The notes beneath the pieces were generated by a model that was given only the letters and a program-made list of their open reading frames with translations, did not search any database and had not been told where the DNA came from. A program made the position numbers and the translations under genes. Shown here one piece after another: positions 49,101-61,160 of a DNA stretch of 64,000 bases (position 1 is the stretch's first letter; the number at the start of each line of letters is the position of its first letter). This DNA comes from Hydractinia symbiolongicarpus (taxonomy: Eukaryota; Cnidaria; Hydrozoa; Anthoathecata; Hydractiniidae). The stretch lies in the NCBI RefSeq assembly GCF_029227915.1, contig NC_079888.1:20998001-21062000 (forward strand), read 5' to 3'.

Positions 49101-52100
49101 TGGGACCAATCCTAGCCATTATCCTGCGCTGATGAAATAGCGACAGTTTCAAAAACTACTTTTCATTGACTTTCTAACGGTGTCAGTCCGTTTGAGTTTC
49201 AACGGTTGTGTCACATATTCGTACCAACATGTATTTAGCGATATTTTTCTGATATTACTAGGTTGCATCGCTTTTAACAATGAAACGATTGCCTGTTGGA
49301 CTTAATTGAGCTAACTGTGTACTGTCACCTGATCAATGTGATAAATGAGACAATTGGACTCCAAGAAATAACATTCTGGTTAATTTGACGTGATTGCCGG
49401 AACTCAGCGATTACACTGGGCAGTGTGGTAGCGCTTCATTTAAAAATTAAGATACAAAAAGTCATTTTTTTATTGCGGGACCAATCCTAGCCATTATCTC
49501 GCGCTGAAGAAATAGCGCCAGTTTCAAAAACTACATTTCATTGACGTTCTAACGGTGTTAGTCCGTTTGAGTTACAGCGGTTGGGTCACATATTCGTACC
49601 AACATGTATTTAGCGATATTTTTCTGATATTACCAGGTTGCATCGCTTTTAACTATGAAACGATTGACTGTGGGACTTAATTGAGCCATCTTTGGACTGT
49701 CACCTGATAAATGTGATAAAGGAGACAATTGGACTTCAAGAAAAAACATTCTTCTTAATTTGACATGATTGCCGAAACTCAGCGATTACACTGGGCCCTG
49801 TGGTAGCGCTTCAATTAAGAATTAAGATAAAAAAGTCATTTTTTTATTGCGGGACCAATCCTAGCCATTATCTCGCGCTGAAGAAATAGCGGCAGTTTCA
49901 AAAACTACATTTCATTGACTTTCTAACGGCGTCAGTCCGTTTGAGTTTTAACGGTTGTGTCACATATTCGTACCAACATGTATTTAGCGATATTTTTCTG
50001 ATATTACTAGGTTGCATCGCTTTTACCAATGAAACGTTGACTGTGAGACTTAATTGAACTAACTTTGGACTGTGACCTGATATTTGTGATAAATGAGACA
50101 ATTGGACTACAAGAAATAACATTCTTGTTAATTTGACGTGCTTGCCGGAACTCAGCGATTACACTGGGCACTGTGGTAGCGCTTCATTTAAAAATTAAGA
50201 TACAAAAAGTCATTTTTTTATTGTGGTACCAATCCTAGCCGTTATCGCGCGCTAAAGAAATAGCGACAGTTTCCAGAACTACATTTCATTGACTTTCTAA
50301 CGGTGTCAGTCCGTTTGAGTTACAACGGTTGTGTCACATATTCGTACCAATATGTATTTAGCGATAATTTTCTGATATTACTAGGTTGCATGGTTTTAAC
50401 AATGAAACGATTGACTGTGGGACTTAATTGAGCTAACTTTGGACTGTGACCTGATAAATGTGATAAATGAGACAATTGGACTCCAAGAAATAACATTCTT
50501 CTTAATTTGACGTGATTGCCGGAACTCAGCGATTACACTGGGCACTGTGGTAGCGCTTCATTTAAAAATTAAGCTAAAAAAAGACATTTTTTTACTGTGG
50601 CACCTATCCTAGCCGTTAGCGCGCGCTAAAGAAATAGCGGCAGTTTTAAGAACTACATCTCATTGACTTTCTAACGGTGTCAGTCCGTTTGAGTTACAAC
50701 GGTTGGGTCACATATTCGTACCAACATGTATTTAGCGATATTTTTCTGATATTACTAGGTTGCATCGCTTTTAACTATGAAACGATTGACTGTGGGACTT
50801 AATTGAGCTAACTTTGGACTGTCACCTGATAAATGTGATAAAAGAGACAATTGGACTCCAAGAAAAAACACTCTTTTTAATTTGACATGATTGCCGAAAC
50901 TCAGCGATTACACTGGGCTCTGTGGTAGCGCTTCATTTAAGAATTATGTTAAAAAAAGTCATTTTTTTATTGTGGGACCAATCCTAGCCATTATCCTGCG
51001 CTGATGAAATAGCGACAGTTTCAAAAACTACTTTTCATTGACTTTCTAACGGTGTCAGTCCGTTTGAGTTTCAACGGTTGTGTCACATATTCGTACCAAC
51101 ATGTATTTAGCGATATTTTTCTGATATTACTAGGTTGCATCGCTTTTAACAATGAAACGATTGCCTGTTGGACTTAATTGAGCTAACTGTGTACTGTCAC
51201 CTGATCAATGTGATAAATGAGACAATTGGACTCCAAGAAATAACATTCTGGTTAATTTGACGTGATTGCCGGAACTCAGCGATTACACTGGGCACTGTGG
51301 TAGCGCTTCATTTAAAAATTAAGATACAAAAAGTCATTTTTTTATTGCGGGACCAATCCTAGCCATTATCTCGCGCTGAAGAAATAGCGCCAGTTTCAAA
51401 AACTACATTTCATTGACGTTCTAACGGTGTTAGTCCGTTTGAGTTACAGCGGTTGGGTCACATATTCGTACCAACATGTATTTAGCGATATTTTTCTGAT
51501 ATTACCAGGTTGCATCGCTTTTAACTATGAAACGATTGACTGTGGGACTTAATTGAGCTAACTTTGGACTGTCACCTGATAAATGTGATAAAAGAGACAA
51601 TTGGACTCCAAGAAAAAACACTCTTTTTAATTTGACATGATTGCCGAAACTCAGCGATTACACTGGGCTCTGTGGTAGCGCTTCATTTAAGAATTATGTT
51701 AAAAAAAGTCATTTTTTTATTGTGGGACCAATCCTAGCCATTATCCTGCGCTGATGAAATAGCGACAGTTTCAAAAACTACTTTTCATTGACTTTCTAAC
51801 GGTGTCAGTCCGTTTGAGTTTCAACGGTTGTGTCACATATTCGTACCAACATGTATTTAGCGATATTTTTCTGATATTACTAGGTTGCATCGCTTTTACC
51901 AATGAAACGTTGACTGTGAGACTTAATTGAACTAACTTTGGACTGTGACCTGATATTTGTGATAAATGAGACAATTGGACTACAAGAAATAACATTCTTG
52001 TTAATTTGACGTGCTTGCCGGAACTCAGCGATTACACTGGGCACTGTGGTAGCGCTTCATTTAAAAATTAAGATACAAAAAGTCATTTTTTTATTGTGGT

Positions 52101-53642
52101 ACCAATCCTAGCCGTTATCGCGCGCTAAAGAAATAGCGACAGTTTCCAGAACTACATTTCATTGACTTTCTAACGGTGTCAGTCCGTTTGAGTTACAACG
52201 GTTGTGTCACATATTCGTACCAATATGTATTTAGCGATAATTTTCTGATATTACTAGGTTGCATGGTTTTAACAATGAAACGATTGACTGTGGGACTTAA
52301 TTGAGCTAACTTTGGACTGTGACCTGATAAATGTGATAAATGAGACAATTGGACTCCAAGAAATAACATTCTTCTTAATTTGACGTGATTGCCGGAACTC
52401 AGCGATTACACTGGGCACTGTGGTAGCGCTTCATTTAAAAATTAAGCTAAAAAAAGACATTTTTTTACTGTGGCACCTATCCTAGCCGTTAGCGCGCGCT
52501 AAAGAAATAGCGGCAGTTTTAAGAACTACATCTCATTGACTTTCTAACGGTGTCAGTCCGTTTGAGTTACAACGGTTGGGTCACATATTCGTACCAACAT
52601 GTATTTAGCGATATTTTTCTGATATTACTAGGTTGCATCGCTTTTAACTATGAAACGATTGACTGTGGGACTTAATTGAGCTAACTTTGGACTGTCACCT
52701 GATAAATGTGATAAAAGAGACAATTGGACTCCAAGAAAAAACACTCTTTTTAATTTGACATGATTGCCGAAACTCAGCGATTACACTGGGCTCTGTGGTA
52801 GCGCTTCATTTAAGAATTATGTTAAAAAAAGTCATTTTTTTATTGTGGGACCAATCCTAGCCATTATCCTGCGCTGATGAAATAGCGACAGTTTCAAAAA
52901 CTACTTTTCATTGACTTTCTAACGGTGTCAGTCCGTTTGAGTTTCAACGGTTGTGTCACATATTCGTACCAACATGTATTTAGCGATATTTTTCTGATAT
53001 TACTAGGTTGCATCGCTTTTAACAATGAAACGATTGCCTGTTGGACTTAATTGAGCTAACTGTGTACTGTCACCTGATCAATGTGATAAATGAGACAATT
53101 GGACTCCAAGAAATAACATTCTGGTTAATTTGACGTGATTGCCGGAACTCAGCGATTACACTGGGCAGTGTGGTAGCGCTTCATTTAAAAATTAAGATAC
53201 AAAAAGTCATTTTTTTATTGCGGGACCAATCCTAGCCATTATCTCGCACTGAAGAAATAGCGCCAGTTTCAAAAACTACATTTCATTGACGTTCTAACGG
53301 TGTTAGTCCGTTTGAGTTACAGCGGTTGGGTCACATATTCGTACCAACATGTATTTAGCGATATTTTTCTGATATTACCAGGTTGCATCGCTTTTAACTA
53401 TGAAACGATTGACTGTGGGACTTAATTGAGCCATCTTTGGACTGTCACCTGATAAATGTGATAAAGGAGACAATTGGACTTCAAGAAAAAACATTCTTCT
53501 TAATTTGACATGATTGCCGAAACTCAGCGATTACACTGGGCCCTGTGGTAGCGCTTCAATTAAGAATTAAGATAAAAAAGTCATTTTTTTATTGCGGGAC
53601 CAATCCTAGCCATTATCTCGCGCTGAAGAAATAGCGGCAGTT
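46153..53642 (+). repeat. Pentameric HOR, ~1873 bp x4, alternating (3745 bp super-period)
   Basis: Four units of five monomers start at about 46153, 48026, 49898 and 51771. The marker ATTGCCTGTTGGACTT recurs at about 47415, 49288, 51160 and 53032. The last monomer alternates between two classes: units 1 and 3 end with CACTCTTTTTAATTTGAC plus the core ATCCTGCGCTGATG, whereas units 2 and 4 end with CATTCTTCTTAATTTGAC plus ATCTCGCGCTGAAG. The rare TTGAGCCATCTTTGGACTG occurs only at 49681 and 53426, 3745 bp apart. The true repeating unit is therefore a ten-monomer dimer of two sister pentamers. Confidence 0.85.
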
Positions 53643-56600
53643 TCAAAAACTACATTTCATTGACTTTCTAACGGCGTCAGTCCGTTTGAGTTTTAACGGT
53701 TGTGTCACATATTCGTACCAACATGTATTTAGCGATATTTTTTTGATATTACTAGGTTGCATCGCTTTTAACAATGAAACGTTGACTGAGGGACTTAATT
53801 GAACTAACTTTGGACTGTGACCTGATAAATGTGATAAATGAGACAATTGGACTCCAAGAAATAACATTCTTCTTAATTTGCCGTGATTGCCGGAACTCAG
53901 CGATTACACTGGGCTCTGTGGTAGCGTTTCAATTAAGAATTAAGATAAAAAAAGTCATTTTTTTATTGTGGTACCAATCCTAGCCGTTATCGCGCGCTAA
54001 AGAAATAGCGACAGTTTCAAGAACTACATTTCATTGACTTTCTAACGGTGTCAGTCCGTTTGAGTTACAACGGTTGTGTCACATATTCGTACCAACATGT
54101 ATTTAGCGATAATTTTCTGATATTACTAGGTTGCATGGTTTTAACAATGAAACGATTGACTGTGGGACTTAATAGAGCTAACTTTGGACTGTGACCTGAT
54201 AAATGTGATAAATGAGACAATTGGACTCCAAGAAATAACATTCTTCTTAATTTGACGTGATTGCCGGAACTCAGCGATTACACTGGGCACTGTGGTAGCG
54301 CTTCATTTAAAAATTAAGCTAAAAAAAGACATTTTTTTACTGTGGCACCTATCCTAGCCGTTAGCGCGCGCTAAAGAAATAGCGGCAGTTTTAAGAACTA
54401 CATCTCATTGACTTTCTAACGGTGTCAGTCCGTTTGAGTTACAACGGTTGGGTCACATATTCGTACCAACATGTATTTAGCGATATTTTTCTGATATTAC
54501 TAGGTTGCATCGCTTTTAACTATGAAACGATTGACTGTGGGACTTAATTGAGCTAACTTTGGACTGTCACCTGATAAAGGTGATAAAAGAGACAATTGGA
54601 CTCCAAGAAAAAACACTCTTTTTAATTTGACATGATTGCCGAAACTCAGCGATTACACTGGGCTCTGTGGTAGCGCTTCATTTAAGAATTATGTTAAAAA
54701 AAGTCATTTTTTTATTGTGGGACCAATCCTAGCCATTATCCTGCGCTGATGAAATAGCGACAGTTTCAAAAACTACATTTCATTGACTTTCTAACGGTGT
54801 CAGTCCGTTTGAGTTTCAACGGTTGTGTCACATATTCGTACCAACATGTATTTAGCGATATTTTTCTGATATTACTAGGTTGCATCGCTTTTAACAATGA
54901 AACGATTGACTGTTGGACTTAATTGAGCTAACTGTGTACTGTCACCTGATAAATGTGATAAATGAGACAATTGGACTCCAAGAAATAACATTCTTGTTAA
55001 TTTGACGTGATTGCCGGAACTCAGCGATTACACTGGGCACTGTGGTAGCGCTTCATTTAAAAATTAAGATACAAAAAGTCATTTTTTTTATTGCGGGACC
55101 AATCCTAGCCATTATCTCGCGCTGAAGAAATAGCGGCAGTTTCAAAAACTACATTTCATTGACGTTCTAACGGTGTTAGTCCGTTTGAGTTACAACGGTT
55201 GGGTCACATATTCGTACCAACATGTATTTAGCGATATTTTTCTGATATTACCAGGTTGCATCGCTTTTAACTATAAAACGATTGACTGTGGGACTTAATT
55301 GAGCTATCTTTGGACTGTCACCTGATAAATGAGATAAAAGAGACAATTGGACTCCAAGAAAAAACATTCTTCTTAATTTGACATGATTGCCGAAACTCAG
55401 CGATTACACTGGGCCCTGTGGTAGCGCTTCAATTAAGAATTAAGATAAAAAAGTCATTTTTTTATTGCGGGACCAATCCTAGCCATTATCTCGCGCTGAA
55501 GAAATAGCGGCAGTTTCAAAAACTACATTTCATTGACTTTTTAACGGTGTCAGTCCTTTTGAGTTTTAACGGTTGTGTCACATATTCGTACCAACATGTA
55601 TTTAGCGATATTTTTTTGATATTACTAGGTTGCATCGCTTTTAACAATGAAACGTTGACTGTGGGACTTAATTGAACTAACTTTGGACTGTGACCTGATA
55701 AATGTGATAAATGACACAATTGGACTCCAAGAAATAACATTCTTCTTAATTTGCCGTGATTGCCGGAACTCAACGATTACACTGGGCTCTGTGGTACCGC
55801 TTCAATTAAGAATTAAGATAAAAAAGTCATTTTTTGACTTTTTAACGTGTCAGTCCGTTTGAGTTACAACGGTTGGGTCACATATTCGTACCAACATATA
55901 TTTAGCGATATTTTTCTGATATTACTAGGTTGCATCGCTTTTAACTATGAAACGATTGACTGTGGGACATAATTGAGCTAACTTTGGACTGTCACCTGAT
56001 AAATGTGATAAAAGAGAAAATTGGACTCCAAGAAAAAACACTCTTTTTAATTTGACATGATTGCCGAAACTCAGCGACTACACTGGGCTCTGTGGTAGCG
56101 CTTCATTTAAGAATTATGTTAAAAAAAGTCATTTTTTTATTGTGGGACCAATCCTAGCCATTATCCTGCGCTGATGAAATAGCGACAGTTTCAAAAACTA
56201 CATTTCATTGACTTTCTAACGGTGTCAGTCCGTTTGAGTTTCAACGGTTGTGTCACATATTCGTACCAACATGTATTTAGCGATATTTTTCTGATATTAC
56301 TAGGTTGCATCGCTTTTAACAATGAAACGATTGACTGTTGGACTTAATTGAGCTAACTGTGTACTGTCACCTGATAAATGTGATAAATGAGACAATTGGA
56401 CTCCAAGAAATAACATTCTTGTTAATTTGACGTGATTGCCGGAACTCAGCGATTACACTGGGCACTGTGGTAGCGCTTCGTTTAAAAATTAAGATACAAA
56501 AAGTCATTTTTTTATTGCGGGACCAATCCTAGCCATTATCTCGCGCTGAAGAAATAGCGGCAGTTTCAAAAACTACATTTCATTGACGTTCTAACGGTGT

Positions 56601-56655
56601 TAGTCCGTTTGAGTTACAACGGTTGGGTCACATATTCGTACCAACATGTATTTAG
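51490..56655 (+). repeat. 5.2 kb block B of the same long-range duplication
   Basis: Second copy of the block at 40330-45490, offset 11,162 bp. It overlaps the last pentamer of the 1873 bp HOR, so the duplication appears to have formed by unequal exchange inside the array rather than by insertion. A few substitutions (TAC-TAG versus TAC-CAG in the AGGTTGCATCGC segment) separate the copies. Confidence 0.8.
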
Positions 56656-57600
56656 CGATATTTTTCTGATATTACCAGGTTGCATCGCTTTTAACTATGA
56701 AACGATTGACTGTGGGACTTAATTGAGCTATCTTTGGACTGTCACCTGATAAATGAGATAAAAGAGACAATTGGACTCCAAGAAAAAACATTCTTCTTAA
56801 TTTGACATGATTGCCGAAACTCAGCGATTACACTGGGCCCTGTGGTAGCGCTTCAATTAAGAATTAAGATAAAAAAGTCATTTTTTTATTGTGGGACCAA
56901 TTCTAGCCATTATCCTGCGCTGATGAAATAGCGACAGTTTCAAAAACTACATTTTATTGACTTTCTAACGGTGTCAGTCCGTTTGAGTTTCAACGGTTGT
57001 GTCACATATTCGTACCAACATGTATTTAGCGATATTTTTCTGATATTACTAGGTTGCATCGCTTTTAACAATGAAACGATTGATTGTGGGACTTAATTGA
57101 GCTAACTGTGTACTGTCACCTGATAAATGTGATAAATGAGACAATTGGACTCCAAGAAATAACATTCTTGTTAATTTGACGTGATTGCCGGAACTCAGCG
57201 ATTACACTGGGCACTGTGGTAGCGCTTCATTTAAAAATTAAGATACAAAAAGTCATTTTTTTATTGCGGGACCAATCCTAGCCATTATCTCGCGCTGAAG
57301 AAATAGCGGCAGTTTCGGAAACTACATTTCATTGACGTTCTAACGGTGTTAGTCCGTTTGAGTTACAACGGTTGGGTCACATATTCGTACCAACATGTAT
57401 TTAGAGATATTTTTCTGATATTACCAGGTTGCATCGCTTTTAACTATGAAACGATTGACTGTGGGACTTAATTGAGCTATCTTTGGACTGTCACCTGATA
57501 AATGAGATAAAAGAGACAATTGGACTCCAAGAAAAAACATTCTTCTTAATTTGACATGATTGCCGAAACTCAGCGATTACACTGGGCCCTGTGGTAGCGC
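56400..57600 (+). repeat. Segment copied at ~4,645 bp (partner near 61.05-62.25 kb)
   Basis: The private variants GGACCAATTCTAGCC, CTACATTTTATTGAC, GATTGATTGTGGGAC and AGTTTCGGAAACTAC occur here and again about 4,645 bp downstream (AGTTTCGGAA at 57311 and 61956). This is another long-range copy within the array; edges are approximate. Confidence 0.7.
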
Positions 57601-59060
57601 TTCAATTAAGAATTAAGATAAAAAAGTCATTTTTTTATTGCGGGACCAATCCTAGCCATTATCTCGCGCTGAAGAAATAGCGGCAGTTTCAAAAACTACA
57701 TTTCATTGACTTTCTAACGGTGTCAGTCCGTTTGAGTTTTAATGGTTGTGTCACATATTCGTACCAACATGTATTTAGCGATATTTTTTTGATATTACTA
57801 AGTTGCATCGCTTTTAACAATGAAACGTTGACTGTGGGACTTAATTGAACTAACTTTGGACTGTGACCTGATAAATGTGATAAAAGAGACAATTGGACTC
57901 CAAGAAAAACATTCTTCTTAATTTGACATGATTGCCGAAACTCAGCGATTACACTGGGCCCTGTGGTAGCGCTTCAAATAAGAATTAAGATAAAAAAGTC
58001 ATTTTTTTATTGCGGGACCAATCCTAGCCATTATCTCGCGCTGAAGAAATAGCGGCAGTTTCAAAAACTACATTTCATTGACTTTCTAACGGTGTCAGTC
58101 CGTTTGAGTTTTAATGGTTGTGTCACATATTCGTACCAACATGTATTTAGCAATAATTTTCTGATATTACCAGGTTGCATCGCTTTTAACTATGAAACGA
58201 TTGACTGTGGAACTTAATTGAGCTATCTTTGGACTGTCACCTGATAAATGAGATAAAAGAGACAATTGGACTCCAAGAAAAACATTCTTCTTAATTTGAC
58301 ATGATTGCCGAAACTCAGCGATTACACTGGGCCCTGTGGTAGCGCTTCAAATAAGAATTAAGATAAAAAAGTCATTTTTTTATTGCGGGACCAATCCTAG
58401 CCATTATCTCGCGCTGAAGAAATAGCGGCAGTTTCAAAAACTACATTTCATTGACTTTCTAACGGTGTCAGTCCGTTTGAGTTTTAACGGTTGTGTCACA
58501 TATTCGTACCAACATGTATTTAGCGATATTTTTTTGATATTACTAGGTTGCATCGCTTTTAACAATGAAACGTTGACTGTGGGACTTAATTGAACTAACT
58601 TTGGACTGTGACCTGACAAATGTGATAAATGAGACAATTGGACTCCAAGAAATAACATTCTTCTTAATTTGCCGTGATTGCCGGAACTCAGCGATTACAC
58701 TGGGCTCTGTGGTAGCGCTTCAATTAAGAATTAGGATAAAAAAAGTCATTTTTTGACTTTCTAACGTGTCAGTCCGTTTGAGTTACAACGGTTGGGTCAC
58801 ATATTCGTACCAACATGTATTTAGCGATATTTTTTTGATATTACTAGGTTGCATCGCTTTTAACTATGAAACGATTGACTGTGGGACTTAATTGAGCTAA
58901 CTTTGAACTGTCACCTGATAAATGTGATAAAAGAGACAATTGAACTCCAAGAAAAAACATTCTTCTTAATTTGACATGATTGCCGAAACTCAGCGATTAC
59001 ACTGGGCTCTGTGGTAGCGCTTCAATTAAGAATTAAGATAAAAAAGTCATTTTTTTATTG

Positions 59061-61160
59061 CGGGACAAATCCTAGCCATTATCCTGCGCTGATGAAACAG
59101 CGACAGTTTCAAAAACTACATTTCATTGACTTTCTAACGGTGTCAGTCCGTTTGAGTTTCAACGGTTGTGTCACATATTCGTACCAACATGTATTTAGCG
59201 ATATTTTTCTGATATTACTAGGTTGCATCGCTTTTAACAATGAAACGATTGACTGTTGGACTTAATTGAGCTAACTGTGTACTGTCACCTGATAAATGTG
59301 ATAAATGAGACAATTGGACTCCAAGAAATAACATTCTTGTTAATTTGCCGTGATTGCCGGAACTCAACGATTACACTGGGCTCTGTGGTACCGCTTCAAT
59401 TAAGAATTAAGATAAAAAAGTCATTTTTTGACTTTTTAACGTGTCAGTCCGTTTGAGTTACAACGGTTGGGTCACATATTCGTACCAACATATATTTAGC
59501 GATATTTTTCTGATATTACTAGGTTGCATCGCTTTTAACTATAAAACGATTGACTGTGGGAATTAATTGAGCTAACTTTGGACTGTCACCTGATAAATGT
59601 GATAAAAGAGAAAATTGGACTCCAAGAAAAAACACTCTTTTTAATTTGACATGATTGCCGAAACTCAGCGATTACACTGGGCTCTGTGGTAGCGCTTCAT
59701 TTAAGAATTATGTTAAAAAAAGTCATTTTTTTATTGTGGGACCAATCCTAGCCATTATCCTGCGCTGATGAAATAGCGACAGTTTCAAAAACTACATTTC
59801 ATTGACTTTCTAACGGTGTCAGTCCGTTTGAGTTTCAACGGTTGTGTCACATATTCGTACCAACATGTATTTAGCGATATTTTTCTGATATTACTAGGTT
59901 GCATCGCTTTTAACAATGAAACGATTGACTGTTGGACTTAATTGAGCTAACTGTGTACTGTCACCTGATAAATGTGATAAATGAGACAATTGGACTCCAA
60001 GAAATAACATTCTTGTTAATTTGACGTGATTGCCGGAACTCAGCGATTACACTGGGCACTGTGGTAGCGCTTCGTTTAAAAATTAAGATACAAAAAGTCA
60101 TTTTTTTATTGCGGGACAAATCCTAGCCATTATCCTGCGCTGATGAAACAGCGACAGTTTCAAAAACTACATTTCATTGACTTTCTAACGGTGTCAGTCC
60201 GTTTGAGTTTCAACGGTTGTGTCACATATTCGTACCAACATGTATTTAGCGATATTTTTCTGATATTACTAGGTTGCATCGCTTTTAACAATGAAACGAT
60301 TGACTGTTGGACTTAATTGAGCTAACTGTGTACTGTCACCTGATAAATGTGATAAATGAGACAATTGGACTCCAAGAAATAACATTCTTGTTAATTTGCC
60401 GTGATTGCCGGAACTCAACCATTACACTGGGCTCTGTGGTACCGCTTCAATTAAGAATTAAGATAAAAAAGTCATTTTTTGACTTTTTAACGTGTCAGTC
60501 CGTTTGAGTTACAACGGTTGGGTCACATATTCGTACCAACATATATTTAGCGATATTTTTCTGATATTACTAGGTTGCATCGCTTTTAACTATGAAACGA
60601 TTGACTGTGGGACTTAATTGAGCTAACTTTGGACTGTCACCTGATAAATGTGATAAAAGAGAAAATTGGACTCCAAGAAAAAACACTCTTTTTAATTTGA
60701 CATGATTGCCGAAACTCAGCGATTACACTGGGCTCTGTGGTAGCGCTTCATTTAAGAATTATGTTAAAAAAAGTCATTTTTTTATTGTGGGACCAATCCT
60801 AGCCATTATCCTGCGCTGATGAAATAGCGACAGTTTCAAAAACTACATTTCATTGACTTTCTAACGGTGTCAGTCCGTTTGAGTTTCAACGGTTGTGTCA
60901 CATATTCGTACCAACATGTATTTAGCGATATTTTTCTGATATTACTAGGTTGCATCGCTTTTAACAATGAAACGATTGACTGTTGGACTTAATTGAGCTA
61001 ACTGTGTACTGTCACCTGATAAATGTGATAAATGAGACAATTGGACTCCAAGAAATAACATTCTTGTTAATTTGACGTGATTGCCGGAACTCAGCGATTA
61101 CACTGGGCACTGTGGTAGCGCTTCGTTTAAAAATTAAGATACAAAAAGTCATTTTTTTAT
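59061..61160 (+). repeat. Trimeric HOR with a truncated monomer, 1051 bp
   Basis: The variant CGGGACAAATCCTAGCC with ATGAAACAGC occurs at 59061 and 60112, 1051 bp apart, and again at 62659. The period is three monomers minus about 73 bp because one of the three carries the internal deletion (junctions at 59420 and 60471). Confidence 0.75.

Noticed and set aside
59011-59456. Plus-strand frames of 61-84 codons in the right arm (also at 36092, 60307, 62609, 62854)
   Set aside because: They are satellite sequence, opened in several cases by the ~73 bp deletion junction. They follow HOR copies, not coding constraint.
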